Virus record (IMG/VR): IMGVR_UViG_3300009194_000013
Span: 1-57,216 of that record
Length of the DNA stretch: 57,216 bases
Direction: 5' to 3' (one strand)
Origin: a virus
Under the pieces are notes generated by a model. The model did not search any database. It was not told the DNA's origin and worked only from the letters and a program-made list of their open reading frames with translations. The position numbers were made by a program, and so were the translations under genes. This document shows, one piece after another, positions 40,091 through 48,154 of the stretch (its first letter is position 1; the number at the start of each line of letters is the position of its first letter).

Positions 40091-41098
40091 TTACAGGGTA
40101 TTGGTGCCTTCGACGCCGCGCTGAATGCGGTTGGCTGTACGCGATTGGAAAGCGTTGATGGCCAACTTCATGTAGCGCAGTGCCAGGACATTTTCGTCGC
40201 ACGGGAAGCGCTCGTTGAGAATGGTCGTGCGGTGAATCAAGATCGCAAGCAGATGCTCGTTCTGGACACCTGTGACGCCGACTTCCTTGACAGGCCCGTG
40301 CTGGAACTCGAAATCGCAGAGGCTACCGCGTCCGTCTGCACCGACAACGACGTAGCTGTGCGCCAGCAGATCAGGACGGTGCGCCGCAAACACGCGAGTC
40401 TCGTTGCCGTCTGTGAGGATAGGGTGGTAGTCTTCACTCGCGATTTGATCTTTGAGCGTGCTCGGCAGTTGTGTGAAGGCTTCAGTCGTTGAGGTAATGC
40501 TTGCTGCCGTTGCGTCCGGGGTTGGCGTGACTTCTGGGCAGTCAAGAGCTTTTGCAGCTTCGTCGCGCTTCTTCTTCGCTTGCTCGCGCATGAGTTGAGC
40601 GCCCATGCGAATGTAGTCGCTGCGCATCTTTGGCCTGGTCTCGCTCCACAATTCAATGCTCATCCCGGTCGTTTGCAAGACGAACTGAATGATGGTGGCA
40701 ACATCGACGTTTTCGCCTTCGATGTCGATGAACGCGGGTATGTGACTGATCTCGACTTTATCGCCAGTCTCATCGACGATAAAGGTATCGCCGCGAGCAA
40801 AGCGTGTAGCAGGCTCAGTCCCGATAATGTAGAGGTCGTCAGTCTCGTGCGTGACAGGAAAGTCGTAAATCTCGAACGACCAGGGTAGGGTGTGCTTGTG
40901 CGCGCCTTCTTGCGCTTTACCGTGTTCGACGAGTTCGTCGAACGTGTACTCACGCACAGCGCCCTCGTTGTTGTCTTCTGGCTTTGCAGTAGTGGCGCTG
41001 TCCTTCTCGACAACAGCGGGTGCAACCGCTGGCGCGAGCGCTTTCTCGGTAGTTGCAATGACAGCGGCCAAAGCCGCTAATTGTTTCTTGGGTGGCAT
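40091..41098 (-). CDS. Replication-cassette protein with C-terminal helical module
   Basis: 335 residues from the ATG preceded by GAAAG. The N-terminus is Lys/Ala-rich. The middle begins YTFDELVEHGKAQEGAHKHT and runs through DLYIIGTEPATRF and DTFIVDETGDKVEISHIPAF, a beta-rich domain. Near 200 is a basic helix (AQLMREQAKKKRDEAAKAL). The last 60 residues, EHLLAILIHRTTILNERFPC, ALRYMKLAINAFQSRT and RIQRGVEGT, form a helical hairpin that occurs as a separate small protein in many phages. I recognise the pattern but cannot name it with certainty. It lies just downstream of the SSB-like gene. Function unknown. Confidence 0.65.
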   Translation of the reverse strand: MPPKKQLAALAAVIATTEKALAPAVAPAVVEKDSATTAKPEDNNEGAVREYTFDELVEHGKAQEGAHKHTLPWSFEIYDFPVTHETDDLYIIGTEPATRFARGDTFIVDETGDKVEISHIPAFIDIEGENVDVATIIQFVLQTTGMSIELWSETRPKMRSDYIRMGAQLMREQAKKKRDEAAKALDCPEVTPTPDATAASITSTTEAFTQLPSTLKDQIASEDYHPILTDGNETRVFAAHRPDLLAHSYVVVGADGRGSLCDFEFQHGPVKEVGVTGVQNEHLLAILIHRTTILNERFPCDENVLALRYMKLAINAFQSRTANRIQRGVEGTNTL

Positions 41099-41111
41099 GA
41101 TTGAATCACTT

Positions 41112-41264
41112 TCAGTCAGTTGATTGGCGGACAAACGCCGCCTCGTGCATTGGATTGCCTGTGACATCCACGCAGAGACCTGCGTCGTATGAAGAGTCGT
41201 AGAAAGCGTCCAGTTCGGACGCCTCCATTTCAAACAACGACTCGCTCTCTGCGTGGTATATCAA
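41112..41264 (-). CDS. Possible small acidic protein between SSB and the next gene
   Basis: Fifty residues if the TTG at 41264 is used, 38 if the ATG at 41228 is used. IYHAESESLFEMEASELDAF and DAGLCVDVTGNPMHEAAF look like real protein, and a long gap would remain otherwise. No ribosome site is clear: an AAAGGAGG lies at about 41303-41310 inside the end of the SSB gene but is too far away. Acidic and unlike shadow-frame products, but the start is unsure. Confidence 0.4.
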   Translation of the reverse strand: MIYHAESESLFEMEASELDAFYDSSYDAGLCVDVTGNPMHEAAFVRQSTD

Positions 41265-41283
41265 ACGACGCGTTGAAGCTGGA

Positions 41284-41997
41284 TCAGGAAAACGAAAAAG
41301 GTGCGTCCTCCTTTGCAGCACCGCTACCAAAGAAGCCGTCGTCACCTGTAGCCGCAGCAGATGTGTCGGCACCGAAGCCGAAGCCGTCGTCAGCGGATGC
41401 CGATGCGCCGCCGTCTTCAGCGTAGTCGAAGTCAGCTTCATCGAAGCCTGCGCCGCCGCTGAATGCTTCGCCGTCGTCTTCAAACTGGATGGCCAGGAGC
41501 TTGGCGTTGATGCGCTTGCCGTAGCCGTTTTCCTGAGCCCAAATGTCCAGCTTCACGTTGACGTAGCAACCGGAGTAGGGGGCCTTGACACGGTAGTTGT
41601 CGATCTTCTTGCCGTCGATGAAGCCGTCACCATTCTTGTCGATGTAGACGACCTTGCCTTCGTACTTGGCTTTGCCCACCACAGCAGGGCGCGACTTGTT
41701 GCTTGCGCTCAGGTAGTAGTTGCCGGGGAAGCCGTCGTACTCTGATTTGGTGTTGCCGTCATGCAGACACAGATCGCCTTTGGCGCGGAGCGACTTGAGC
41801 ATGTCCTGGGCTTTGGCGCCCCACTTCTCATTGGCTACGGTTGTCATGGTGTTGACAATCGCCTGCATGATGAGGGCTTGAGCCTTCGGGTCGATCAAGA
41901 ACGACGCATCGCAGCGAGGCTCGCCGTTGCCGTTGAATGGCTTTGGTTCCCAAATGTTGGGGAAGGCCAGGCGCACGCGTTTGAGATTGAGTTCCAT
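41284..41997 (-). CDS. Single-stranded DNA-binding protein (DUF2815-like)
   Basis: 237 residues. The core (MELNLKRVRLAFPNIWEPK, DASFLIDPKAQALI, GFPGNYYLSASNKSRP, SGCYVNVKLDIWAQ and AKLLAIQFEDDGE) has the OB-fold order of DUF2815 phage SSBs, which coat ssDNA during replication and recombination. The last 50 residues are acidic and glycine-rich with repeated Phe cores: FDEADFDYAED, DDGFGFGADT, DDGFFGSG and the tip KEDAPFSFS. Such acidic, Phe-bearing tails recruit partners in bacterial SSB and T7 gp2.5. Here the same motif appears on several neighbours. GAAAGG before the ATG. It lies between the DUF2800 nuclease and an unknown gene. Confidence 0.85.
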   Translation of the reverse strand: MELNLKRVRLAFPNIWEPKPFNGNGEPRCDASFLIDPKAQALIMQAIVNTMTTVANEKWGAKAQDMLKSLRAKGDLCLHDGNTKSEYDGFPGNYYLSASNKSRPAVVGKAKYEGKVVYIDKNGDGFIDGKKIDNYRVKAPYSGCYVNVKLDIWAQENGYGKRINAKLLAIQFEDDGEAFSGGAGFDEADFDYAEDGGASASADDGFGFGADTSAAATGDDGFFGSGAAKEDAPFSFS

Positions 41998-42027
41998 AGA
42001 TACCTTTCAAAGTTTGATTTGCCGTCT

Positions 42028-43419
42028 TCAGTCGAAGTCAAAAGACGATGTGAGGTCGATAGTGATAGCGGGTCGGGGGTCGATGTCTTCGACGACCTTT
42101 GTACCCGATGGGGGAGCGCGGTGAATGATGGTTTGCAGCTTGCCCCAGGCTGCTTTGCTCAGCTTCGGCTTCTTGCCTTTGGTCAGCTTCTCAGCTTGCG
42201 CTGGCGATATGAGACTTCGCTTGGTGTATTCGATTTGCGGCAAGCCTGCTTCTTGAAGCAAGAACTCAGCGTCAAACTCGCTACCCCATTTGCGGTCACC
42301 CTCGTCACCAGCCACCAGCTTGTAGCCATCCACCGGCCTATTTGCTTCGAGTTCGGCGCGAGTGCGGGCGTCGATGAAGTCGCAATACTTGCGAAGCATC
42401 GGAAGCATGCGCTTCATCTTCCCCAGCTCTTGAACAGATGGGCGCCTGGTTTCCTGGGCATCCATCTTCTCGAAACTCTCGAATGCGACTTCGAGAGCCA
42501 TGCGCTCAGCTTCATAGCAGGGATACGCCTTGCAGAACTGACAGACGTCCGGGCTCGGGTGAGCCTTTGCCATCGGGTCGCGTGTGTTTTCAGCTTGCTC
42601 GCTGATCCACGCTACCCACTTCAAATGTTCTTCCACGGATACGACGTACTCGTCGATGTGGTCGAGCGTAGGTTGCACGATGATGTAGCGAATGCGCTTT
42701 AACTTGTGCAGTTGATCCTGCAACTCGTTTCGAGCAGCTTCCGCGTACATCACCAATTGCGTGTTGGGCTTAAATGACGGCCCACCAGCAAAGAGTGCTT
42801 CCATTTGAATGTCCTTCGGTGCGGTCGAAAAATGCAAGCCTTCCAGCTTGTACTTCGCGTAGACCTTCTTGAATCCGCACTTCAGGTCGATGATCGTCAG
42901 TTCGTCAGGCGGGAACAGCACCACTGAATCACTGGTGCCCTTTGCATCAGGCTCGCCCGTGATGTGCTCAATGCTCAGTCGCGCCTCGACCATGAGCGTC
43001 CCACCGGCTTTGACCATCTCGCGCACAAACTCGATGTAAGTCTGCGCCCAGTCGATCATGTCTTGCGTAACGACGATGCCGCCGTCAGAAGACTCACCAC
43101 CAAGCCGGTAGGTGACTGTTCCGTCGTCATGAACCAAAGCGTTCTTGTTCAAGGCCATTGACAACAGAACGTCGTCGTCAGCCTTCAAACACTTTTCGCT
43201 CAGGTCATGACAGATCGTCCCCGTGTTCGCTGCCTCGCCGCTGGTATCGGGCAAGCCCTCTTCCATGCGAGGTGACACATGACAAATAGTCCAACGGCCT
43301 GAACCCGAAGCGCCGAGCTTCGCATGCACTTTCGCTTCGACAATCGGGATCGTCCGTTTGGGCGCCATATCGAAGAAGCTATCGAGCATGCTTGACTCGG
43401 GCTCAGGTTTGCCGCTCAT
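42028..43419 (-). CDS. DUF2800-like PD-(D/E)xK nuclease
   Basis: 463 residues. DUF2800 proteins are RecB/Cas4-like exonucleases paired with DUF2815 SSBs. Family marks: HAKLGASGSGRWTICHVSPR near residue 30, ANTGTICHDLSEKCL (the H-x-x-x-E helix), GTSDSVVLFPPDELTIIDLK with the catalytic D and D-x-K, and a QFCKAYPCYEAER Cys cluster near 290 that may bind a metal. The N-terminus PEPESSMLDSFFDM and the C-terminus DLTSSFDFD are acidic and Phe-rich like the tips of the neighbouring proteins. It probably resects DNA ends for annealing with the SSB. It overlaps no neighbour but follows the upstream stop by 2 bases. Confidence 0.85.
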   Translation of the reverse strand: MSGKPEPESSMLDSFFDMAPKRTIPIVEAKVHAKLGASGSGRWTICHVSPRMEEGLPDTSGEAANTGTICHDLSEKCLKADDDVLLSMALNKNALVHDDGTVTYRLGGESSDGGIVVTQDMIDWAQTYIEFVREMVKAGGTLMVEARLSIEHITGEPDAKGTSDSVVLFPPDELTIIDLKCGFKKVYAKYKLEGLHFSTAPKDIQMEALFAGGPSFKPNTQLVMYAEAARNELQDQLHKLKRIRYIIVQPTLDHIDEYVVSVEEHLKWVAWISEQAENTRDPMAKAHPSPDVCQFCKAYPCYEAERMALEVAFESFEKMDAQETRRPSVQELGKMKRMLPMLRKYCDFIDARTRAELEANRPVDGYKLVAGDEGDRKWGSEFDAEFLLQEAGLPQIEYTKRSLISPAQAEKLTKGKKPKLSKAAWGKLQTIIHRAPPSGTKVVEDIDPRPAITIDLTSSFDFD

Positions 43420-43421
43420 GC

Positions 43422-44012
43422 TCAGGCCAGGGCTTTGTCAGCGGCTGCACACAGGTCAGCCCACAGGTCGGGACGCGTTTGCACGTCACCGAAGCCCTTC
43501 AGAGCGTGCTCGCCCATCAGCTTGCCGAAGGCGCCCTGGTCTTTCGTCGCAAAGGCCATCAGCTTGGCTTTGACATCGTCCAGGGTGTACGCCTTGTCGG
43601 ATGCAGGGGCAGCGGGCATGTCGGCACCCAGGTACTGCATCAGTTCAGTCCACTTGTCGGATGCCTTTTCAACGTCGTTCATGTTCTTGAAGCCGAACTT
43701 CAGCATGGCGCCGTTGAAAGCGGTTGCGTCTGTCTTGTGGTAGGCACCCAGGGCGCTCTTGACTTCATCAAACGTGTACGTTTGGGTCGAACTTTGGGTT
43801 GCCACGGAAGCCGTACTGGACTGCTTCGTGTCTGACGCAGCGGCCACCTCCACCGAGGCAGTAGACGGCGTATGGGCAGTCTGAGCAGACGGTTTTGCGG
43901 TCGCTGACGTGGAGGGTGCGTTTCCCACGACCAAACCTTCGAGCTTTTGCAAGGAAGGCACGGCGGCTGCGAGTGCTGCCAGGGAAACGAAGTTGAGCGT
44001 AATGGATTGCAT
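43422..44012 (-). CDS. Two-repeat protein upstream of the recombination genes
   Basis: 196 residues. Two copies of a roughly 50-residue helical unit: YTFDEVKSALGAYHKTDATA.. ending LMQYLG (about 77-127), and YTLDDVKAKLMAFATKDQGA.. ending LCAAAD (about 139-190). The [YT]-F/L-D-D/E-V-K-x-x-L start of each unit is seen in small phage proteins encoded beside SSB genes. The N-terminal 75 residues are Ala/Ser/Thr-rich and probably disordered. First gene of the leftward replication transcript; GAAAGGA precedes the ATG. Function unknown; a protein-binding adaptor is plausible. Confidence 0.65.
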   Translation of the reverse strand: MQSITLNFVSLAALAAAVPSLQKLEGLVVGNAPSTSATAKPSAQTAHTPSTASVEVAAASDTKQSSTASVATQSSTQTYTFDEVKSALGAYHKTDATAFNGAMLKFGFKNMNDVEKASDKWTELMQYLGADMPAAPASDKAYTLDDVKAKLMAFATKDQGAFGKLMGEHALKGFGDVQTRPDLWADLCAAADKALA

Positions 44013-44183
44013 GAGAGTCCTTTCGGGTTGGTTGAGTTTGCATGTCTCAGTTTGCGAGATGCAGATTGAAATGTAGCAGACGTATCAGTCGTTACGCAAG
44101 TGCGAAATGCTGGTATAAACCCCTATTGCTTCGCAACTGCGAAACGTCACAATCTCAATCACGCAAACCAACCGGAGAAACCA
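44013..44183. promoter_or_regulatory. Divergent control region
   Basis: Separates the leftward replication block from the rightward block. Rightward: TTACGC (44092-44097), a 16-base spacer, TATAAA (44114-44119). GCAAGTGC (44096-44103) overlaps the -35 box, and the related GCAACTGC (44133-44140) lies about 14 bases past the -10 box, inside a TTCGCAACTGCGAA palindrome. On the minus strand ATTTCGCACTTGCGTAA nearly repeats the terminase promoter spacer (ATTTCGCACTCGCGTAA). These are good operator candidates for a regulator that controls both directions. Confidence 0.55.
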
Positions 44184-44834
44184 ATGCGTCTTTGTAATGT
44201 CATCAAGTCTTGGTTTAAACCCAAGCCACCTGCCGCCGCAGCGAGTCGTATCGACGCTGAAGATAAGATGAGGGGGATGCCGTATGTCAAGGAGTTACAC
44301 GGCAGTAACAAAGAACTCATAGACCGTCGAGTTTTCCACGCTGCTTTGTTCAACTCATCAAGGTCGTATGAACTGCACGACTATCAGAAGGCTGCACTTG
44401 ACGCGCTTGAGCGCAAGTCGCCTGATGAACTGCCAACCAAGCGCAGCCCTCCCTCCCCTGAGACCCTGGCCTGGCTTGAGCGAAAGTCACCTGATGAGCG
44501 CCCGTCAATCACGCTGTCGCCGTCCCCCGAGACGCTGAACACCTGGCTTGAGCGCCAATCAGATGGACAATCCAAAGCGATCCCTTTCAAGGCGCCCGCT
44601 CGCAAAGGTCATAGCGACAGCTTGCTCAAGAGCTACACCGACGATGTGATGGCCACGCAAATGTTGATGCAGACCTCCTACACGACCACTACGAGTCTTG
44701 CCGATACGCCTGCAACCGGCATCGAGTCGGGCAATGGCGGTGACTTTGGCGGGGGTGGTGCTTCGGGAAGTTGGGACTCATCATCCAGTGATTTTTCTTC
44801 AAGCGACTCGTCGTCGTGCTCATCAACTGACTGA
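44184..44834 (+). CDS. Low-complexity protein with Ser-rich tail
   Basis: 216 residues from the ATG preceded by CCGGAGAAA. Residues about 75-130 hold two and a half copies of a 25-residue unit (LERKSPDELPTKRSPPSPET, LERKSPDERPSITLSPSPET, LERQSDG). The tail is GGDFGGGGASGSW followed by a run of Ser/Asp. Such a Gly/Ser/Asp end occurs in several bacterial and phage proteins and is probably disordered. First gene of the rightward block. Function unknown; an early host-binding protein is possible. Confidence 0.65.
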   Translation: MRLCNVIKSWFKPKPPAAAASRIDAEDKMRGMPYVKELHGSNKELIDRRVFHAALFNSSRSYELHDYQKAALDALERKSPDELPTKRSPPSPETLAWLERKSPDERPSITLSPSPETLNTWLERQSDGQSKAIPFKAPARKGHSDSLLKSYTDDVMATQMLMQTSYTTTTSLADTPATGIESGNGGDFGGGGASGSWDSSSSDFSSSDSSSCSSTD

Positions 44835-44859
44835 TACCTTCAACCAAAGGAGTCACATC

Positions 44860-45054
44860 ATGCAGATCATTCAAACCATCGTCGCGGCTTTCAAGCCGAT
44901 GAGTATCGAGAGCATGCTGCAAAAGCAACTCGAAGAGGCTGAGCGACAACTCGTCGAAACGATTCATCATCTTGAGTCGTATGAACACAACGAAATGCTC
45001 TTGCGAGCCCGCATTGAGCGCATCAAAGCACAACAACTGAAGAAGGAACTGTGA
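44860..45054 (+). CDS. Small coiled-coil protein
   Basis: 64 residues, start fixed by AAAGGAG 8 bases upstream. IIQTIVAAFKPMSIESML is a short amphipathic helix, followed by a 40-residue coiled coil (LQKQLEEAERQLVETIHHLE, LLRARIERIKAQQLKKEL). Probably a dimer; function unknown. The stop overlaps the next ATG by one base. Confidence 0.65.
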   Translation: MQIIQTIVAAFKPMSIESMLQKQLEEAERQLVETIHHLESYEHNEMLLRARIERIKAQQLKKEL

Positions 45055-45476
45055 TGAAACGAGTAATCGTCTATGAAGTAAGCCAAGCACACCATGACGT
45101 CGTTGGCTCGCACGTTGAAATGTACGACCGCGATCCGATTGGCGAGACTAAAGTAACTGCCTTCTCGCTGCCAGCCGGTGGGCCGCCACTGTTCGCGTTC
45201 GGAGACAAGATTCGGCGGTTCAGCCTGCCTGTACAAGAAGTCAGATACGAAGGCAAAACTGAGTATCTGGCCATTGGCCCTAAGTTGCATCGAATGCTCG
45301 ACATCGCTTTGCGCGGTGAATACGAGGATCGCGAAGTTGAGTTGAAAAGTATTTTTCAGCGCCGCGCCATCCTTGCTGAGCAGGAAAACAATCGCTTGCT
45401 GCAATGCTTCGAGCGCTTCCACGCAACCAATCGCTTCAAGCGGGCATGGTTAGCCTTCTTCGGGAGACTGCCATGA
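45054..45476 (+). CDS. Hypothetical protein
   Basis: 140 residues. The N-terminal half (RVIVYEVSQAHHDVVGSHVE, VTAFSLPAGGPPLFAFGDKI) is beta-rich. The C-terminal half is a helix (QRRAILAEQENNRLLQCFER) ending in an aromatic basic patch (FKRAWLAFFGRLP) that could touch membrane. No family recognised. Start by TGATG overlap. Confidence 0.6.
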   Translation: MKRVIVYEVSQAHHDVVGSHVEMYDRDPIGETKVTAFSLPAGGPPLFAFGDKIRRFSLPVQEVRYEGKTEYLAIGPKLHRMLDIALRGEYEDREVELKSIFQRRAILAEQENNRLLQCFERFHATNRFKRAWLAFFGRLP

Positions 45477-45658
45477 GCAGCCCGCTTGAAGACTATGAAG
45501 ACGCTGAGTTGACTCGCGCAAAGATGTTTGCAATCGAACAACTGGCAAATGAGCGCCGACACAAGCGTGCTTGTTATTCACTGTTGTGGTGGGGTTGCTT
45601 CGTCGTATGTTGCGGCGCGGCTGTTGTGGTGATTACTTTGAGGGGGATTGGGCAATGA
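45473..45658 (+). CDS. Small single-TM protein
   Basis: 61 residues. An acidic N-terminus (SSPLEDYEDAELTRAKMF) and a helix are followed by one Cys-rich membrane segment (SLLWWGCFVVCCGAAVVVIT) near the C-terminus, so it is likely tail-anchored. ATGA overlaps at both ends. Function unknown. Confidence 0.6.
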   Translation: MSSPLEDYEDAELTRAKMFAIEQLANERRHKRACYSLLWWGCFVVCCGAAVVVITLRGIGQ

Positions 45659-45852
45659 GCCGACAAAAAGACGCACGCGACTGCGTAAACCTCGCATACA
45701 AATACTCGTCACTTCGGGGTGCCGTCCGAGACCGGTACCCTGACCTGCTAAACGACAGTGTGTTGATGATTCTCGATGTGAAAATTGCGGCTCTCAATGC
45801 AGCATTTGATGCTCGGGTAAAAGAGATTGCAGACGAAGGAGACGGATCATGA
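45655..45852 (+). CDS. Small helical protein
   Basis: 65 residues. KDARDCVNLAYKYSSLRGAV then LLNDSVLMILDVKIAALNAA and a charged end suggest two or three helices. No motif recognised. ATGA overlaps upstream and downstream. Confidence 0.55.
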   Translation: MSRQKDARDCVNLAYKYSSLRGAVRDRYPDLLNDSVLMILDVKIAALNAAFDARVKEIADEGDGS

Positions 45853-46469
45853 GCGAATCAATCACCGTCGCAGACGGCAAGTACACGGCAATCAACGACA
45901 ACGGTAAGCTCACGGCACTTCGCCACGGTAAACCCTGGGCGCGTGACCTTATTGGCGACAATCTCGTTTACTGGATGTTCGTGCGCATTCGGGAGTTGGA
46001 AGAAGCGGCTCGTGTTGCAGCACCGGCAGTGCGGGAGGGTGGCATTACCCAGGTACAGCAAGAGGACAATCGCTTCATCCAGTGCGAGAAATGCACGCAC
46101 ATGAGCCTCGTAGCCGCTACACCTACGCTCGACATCGAGACGCTTCGCAGTGACGCCTACTTCATCTTTGACGCAGTGAACGCCGATCAAGTGGTTCGCG
46201 ATGTGATCGAGTGGTATCACGCATCGCTCGATACGGCATTGCGGAAAGGAACTGCCGCTGGGGCGCTGGCTGCACCGGAAGTCCAGGGGGGTGGCGAGGC
46301 GTTATGCGTCTTGAAAGAGCTTGAATGGTCAGGGGAGTCGCCTTTACCGGGCGGAAACTGGCAGCAGTATTGCTGCCCAATCTGCGAAGAGTCTGAACAC
46401 AAAGGCCACCTGTCGGGCTGCAAGCTGGCCGCTGCCATTGCACAGGCACAGCAAGGGGGCGGATCATGA
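45849..46469 (+). CDS. Protein with C-terminal zinc-knuckle
   Basis: 206 residues. The N-terminus (ITVADGKYTAINDNGKLTAL, RHGKPWARDLIGDNLVYWM) looks like a small ligand-binding fold. The C-terminus YCCPICEESEHKGHLSGCKL is a C-x2-C ... H-x-x-C/H knuckle seen at the end of several phage early proteins. A second Cys pair (CEKCTH) lies near residue 77. No family name. ATGA overlaps on both sides. Confidence 0.6.
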   Translation: MSESITVADGKYTAINDNGKLTALRHGKPWARDLIGDNLVYWMFVRIRELEEAARVAAPAVREGGITQVQQEDNRFIQCEKCTHMSLVAATPTLDIETLRSDAYFIFDAVNADQVVRDVIEWYHASLDTALRKGTAAGALAAPEVQGGGEALCVLKELEWSGESPLPGGNWQQYCCPICEESEHKGHLSGCKLAAAIAQAQQGGGS

Positions 46470-46771
46470 GCACCAAAAGCAATAGGGTCGCCAGCGTGGG
46501 TAGCCACGCCTTCAGGACACCTGAGATTAAAAACCAAAGGCTGATAACCGACTACTTGATCTCGCAGCAGGACAAGACAAGAGCGCTGATGCAGCCCAAG
46601 CAAGGGGGCTCTCATAACCGCAAGCTGACAGACGATCAGGTGCGTCAAGTCCGCATTGATCTGCGCACGATGAGTATCGCCAAGGTCGCTGAGACGTATG
46701 GCGTTTCAACATCCACCATCAAAGGTATACGCGACGGTATCAACTATGCAAATGTGAAGGACTCAAAATGA
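46466..46771 (+). CDS. HTH protein
   Basis: 101 residues. Residues 52-95 (KLTDDQVRQVRIDLRTMSIA, KVAETYGVSTSTIKGIRDGI) are a helix-turn-helix of the kind found in Hin-type recombinases and at the end of HNH homing nucleases: T-D-x-Q-V ... S-I-A-K-V-A ... Y-G-V-S-x-S-T-I. No nuclease domain precedes it; the first 50 residues are basic and unstructured. Either a small regulator or the remains of a homing-type protein. ATGA overlaps. Confidence 0.65.
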   Translation: MSTKSNRVASVGSHAFRTPEIKNQRLITDYLISQQDKTRALMQPKQGGSHNRKLTDDQVRQVRIDLRTMSIAKVAETYGVSTSTIKGIRDGINYANVKDSK

Positions 46772-47703
46772 CTGGAATCGTTATCCAATGCCCACTTTGT
46801 ACCGACTTCGATCCACATGCGACGTGTCGGTTCTGCTCACTCATACCCGATGAGGATGTAGCTGAGTGGAAACGTGCGGTTAGCTCTGCTGAGCCGGTGC
46901 CGAACACTGGTGTTGTATATGTTCGAGCGCACACCCTACTAGCCATCAATCGAGCGATTGTCAATGCGATTGCTGCACAGGGGGCTGAGCCAACAAGCGT
47001 ATCTGAGTTGTATCAACTGCGTGATGGTTGCGGGGTCGATGAGCTTCCCGGCATGTGGGATCAGTCAGATTTTATAGGCGGGGAGACCGACTGCACATTG
47101 TTAAACGAGGCACACGAAAAGGGGTATGCGGCTCTGACGTCAGCTAAACAACCAAACGGCGACGAGCTTGATGAAGATCATCCTTTGTGGGGTGTCAACG
47201 AGCAGATCAAAGGTTTGATGGAAGGCATTGGTGCTACCGAGGATCATGAAGACGTCATCGCGTTCTTACTGGCCACTGGCCTTCCCGAGCCAACTGTTGA
47301 CCGCATGCACAAGGCGTTGGTGTTTGGGGATACGAAGGTTGTTGTGCCTGTTGGTAAAGATGAAACCGAAGCCTTTGAAAACTTGATGGGGCTAAATTTC
47401 TTCTTCTCCCCATCCGACTTCAGCGACAAACTGGCCGGTGATTTGCCGCATGCGGGTGAGTACCGTAACTTCACCCTTCGCGACTATTTTGAAATTTGGA
47501 AGAGCGCTTTTACTTTTGCGAAAAGCACTGCGGGTAGTCGAGTAGCTGAACCAGTTTTCGTCGTCGATCATGTTAGCTCTAGCTACGGTGACGGCCCTGG
47601 GGATAGCACGATGATTGTCGGCAACAGTGCAAAGACCAAAGAGATGAAGCGCGGTACGAAGCTCTACGTTTACGACGAGCCTGGCTACATTAAAAACAAC
47701 TGA
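46768..47703 (+). CDS. Hypothetical protein with N-terminal Cys motif
   Basis: 311 residues. CPLCTDFDPHATCRFC at residues 8-23 is a zinc-knuckle-like start, as in the zinc-end gene two upstream. The middle (about 95-180) is acidic. The last third has FFFSPSDFSDKLAGDLPHAG and a beta-rich end with VFVVDHVSSSYGDGPGDSTM (shown in part). No known domain. ATGA overlap with the previous gene. Confidence 0.6.
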   Translation: MTGIVIQCPLCTDFDPHATCRFCSLIPDEDVAEWKRAVSSAEPVPNTGVVYVRAHTLLAINRAIVNAIAAQGAEPTSVSELYQLRDGCGVDELPGMWDQSDFIGGETDCTLLNEAHEKGYAALTSAKQPNGDELDEDHPLWGVNEQIKGLMEGIGATEDHEDVIAFLLATGLPEPTVDRMHKALVFGDTKVVVPVGKDETEAFENLMGLNFFFSPSDFSDKLAGDLPHAGEYRNFTLRDYFEIWKSAFTFAKSTAGSRVAEPVFVVDHVSSSYGDGPGDSTMIVGNSAKTKEMKRGTKLYVYDEPGYIKNN

Positions 47704-47714
47704 AAGGAAACGAC

Positions 47715-47939
47715 ATGAACATCTACGCATTTATCATCGGTTGGCTCGTCGGCTTTGTTTGCTTGCGCATACTCGACCGTCTCAAGCGCAAGCCGGATGA
47801 ACCCAAAGACGGTTGTCACGATCCACTCATGCAATGCGACGACCCAATGGCGTGCTACGGAGGCAAAGTAAAGCGCTGCAAGAACTCAAACGTCGTTGAC
47901 GGCAGTGAGTTGTTATTCAAGGACGACGGCAAGTCATGA
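47715..47939 (+). CDS. Small N-anchored, Cys-rich protein
   Basis: 74 residues. FIIGWLVGFVCLRILDRL is an N-terminal membrane helix, followed by a basic patch and an acidic Cys-rich part (GCHDPLMQCDDPMACYGG, KRCKN). GAAAGGAAACGAC before the ATG. Topology and role unknown. Confidence 0.6.
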   Translation: MNIYAFIIGWLVGFVCLRILDRLKRKPDEPKDGCHDPLMQCDDPMACYGGKVKRCKNSNVVDGSELLFKDDGKS

Positions 47940-48154
47940 GCTACATCCTTCTCAACAAGCGCAACCGTCCTGCCGGTGGCCATCGACTTATCCGCGAGAC
48001 GGTAGGCGAGAGTGCTGCGATGTTCGCTCGCTTTTGGGACTTACATGACAGCGACAACGCACCTCACCGCTGGCACGACATCAACAAGAAGCCGCAAGAA
48101 GTCGGTCTGTGTGAACAAACGACTCTCTTCCAATCGGACGACCTCACGTCGTAA
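47936..48154 (+). CDS. Hypothetical protein
   Basis: 72 residues. SYILLNKRNRPAGGHRLIRE and SAAMFARFWDLHDSDNAPHR give a mixed alpha/beta protein rich in His and Arg. No family recognised. It overlaps the previous gene by ATGA and is the last gene before a control region. Confidence 0.55.
   Translation: MSYILLNKRNRPAGGHRLIRETVGESAAMFARFWDLHDSDNAPHRWHDINKKPQEVGLCEQTTLFQSDDLTS

Noticed and set aside
39770-40492. 240-residue rightward open frame with plausible length
   Set aside because: Lies opposite two leftward genes with better ribosome sites, overlaps and family-like sequence; its product has no domain pattern and is a shadow frame.
41761-42702. 313-residue rightward open frame
   Set aside because: Antisense to the SSB and DUF2800 genes, whose motifs are clear; no ribosome site and no recognisable domain.
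46466-46771. HNH homing endonuclease
   Set aside because: Only the HTH that often ends such proteins is present; no HNH or GIY motif lies in the gene or beside it.
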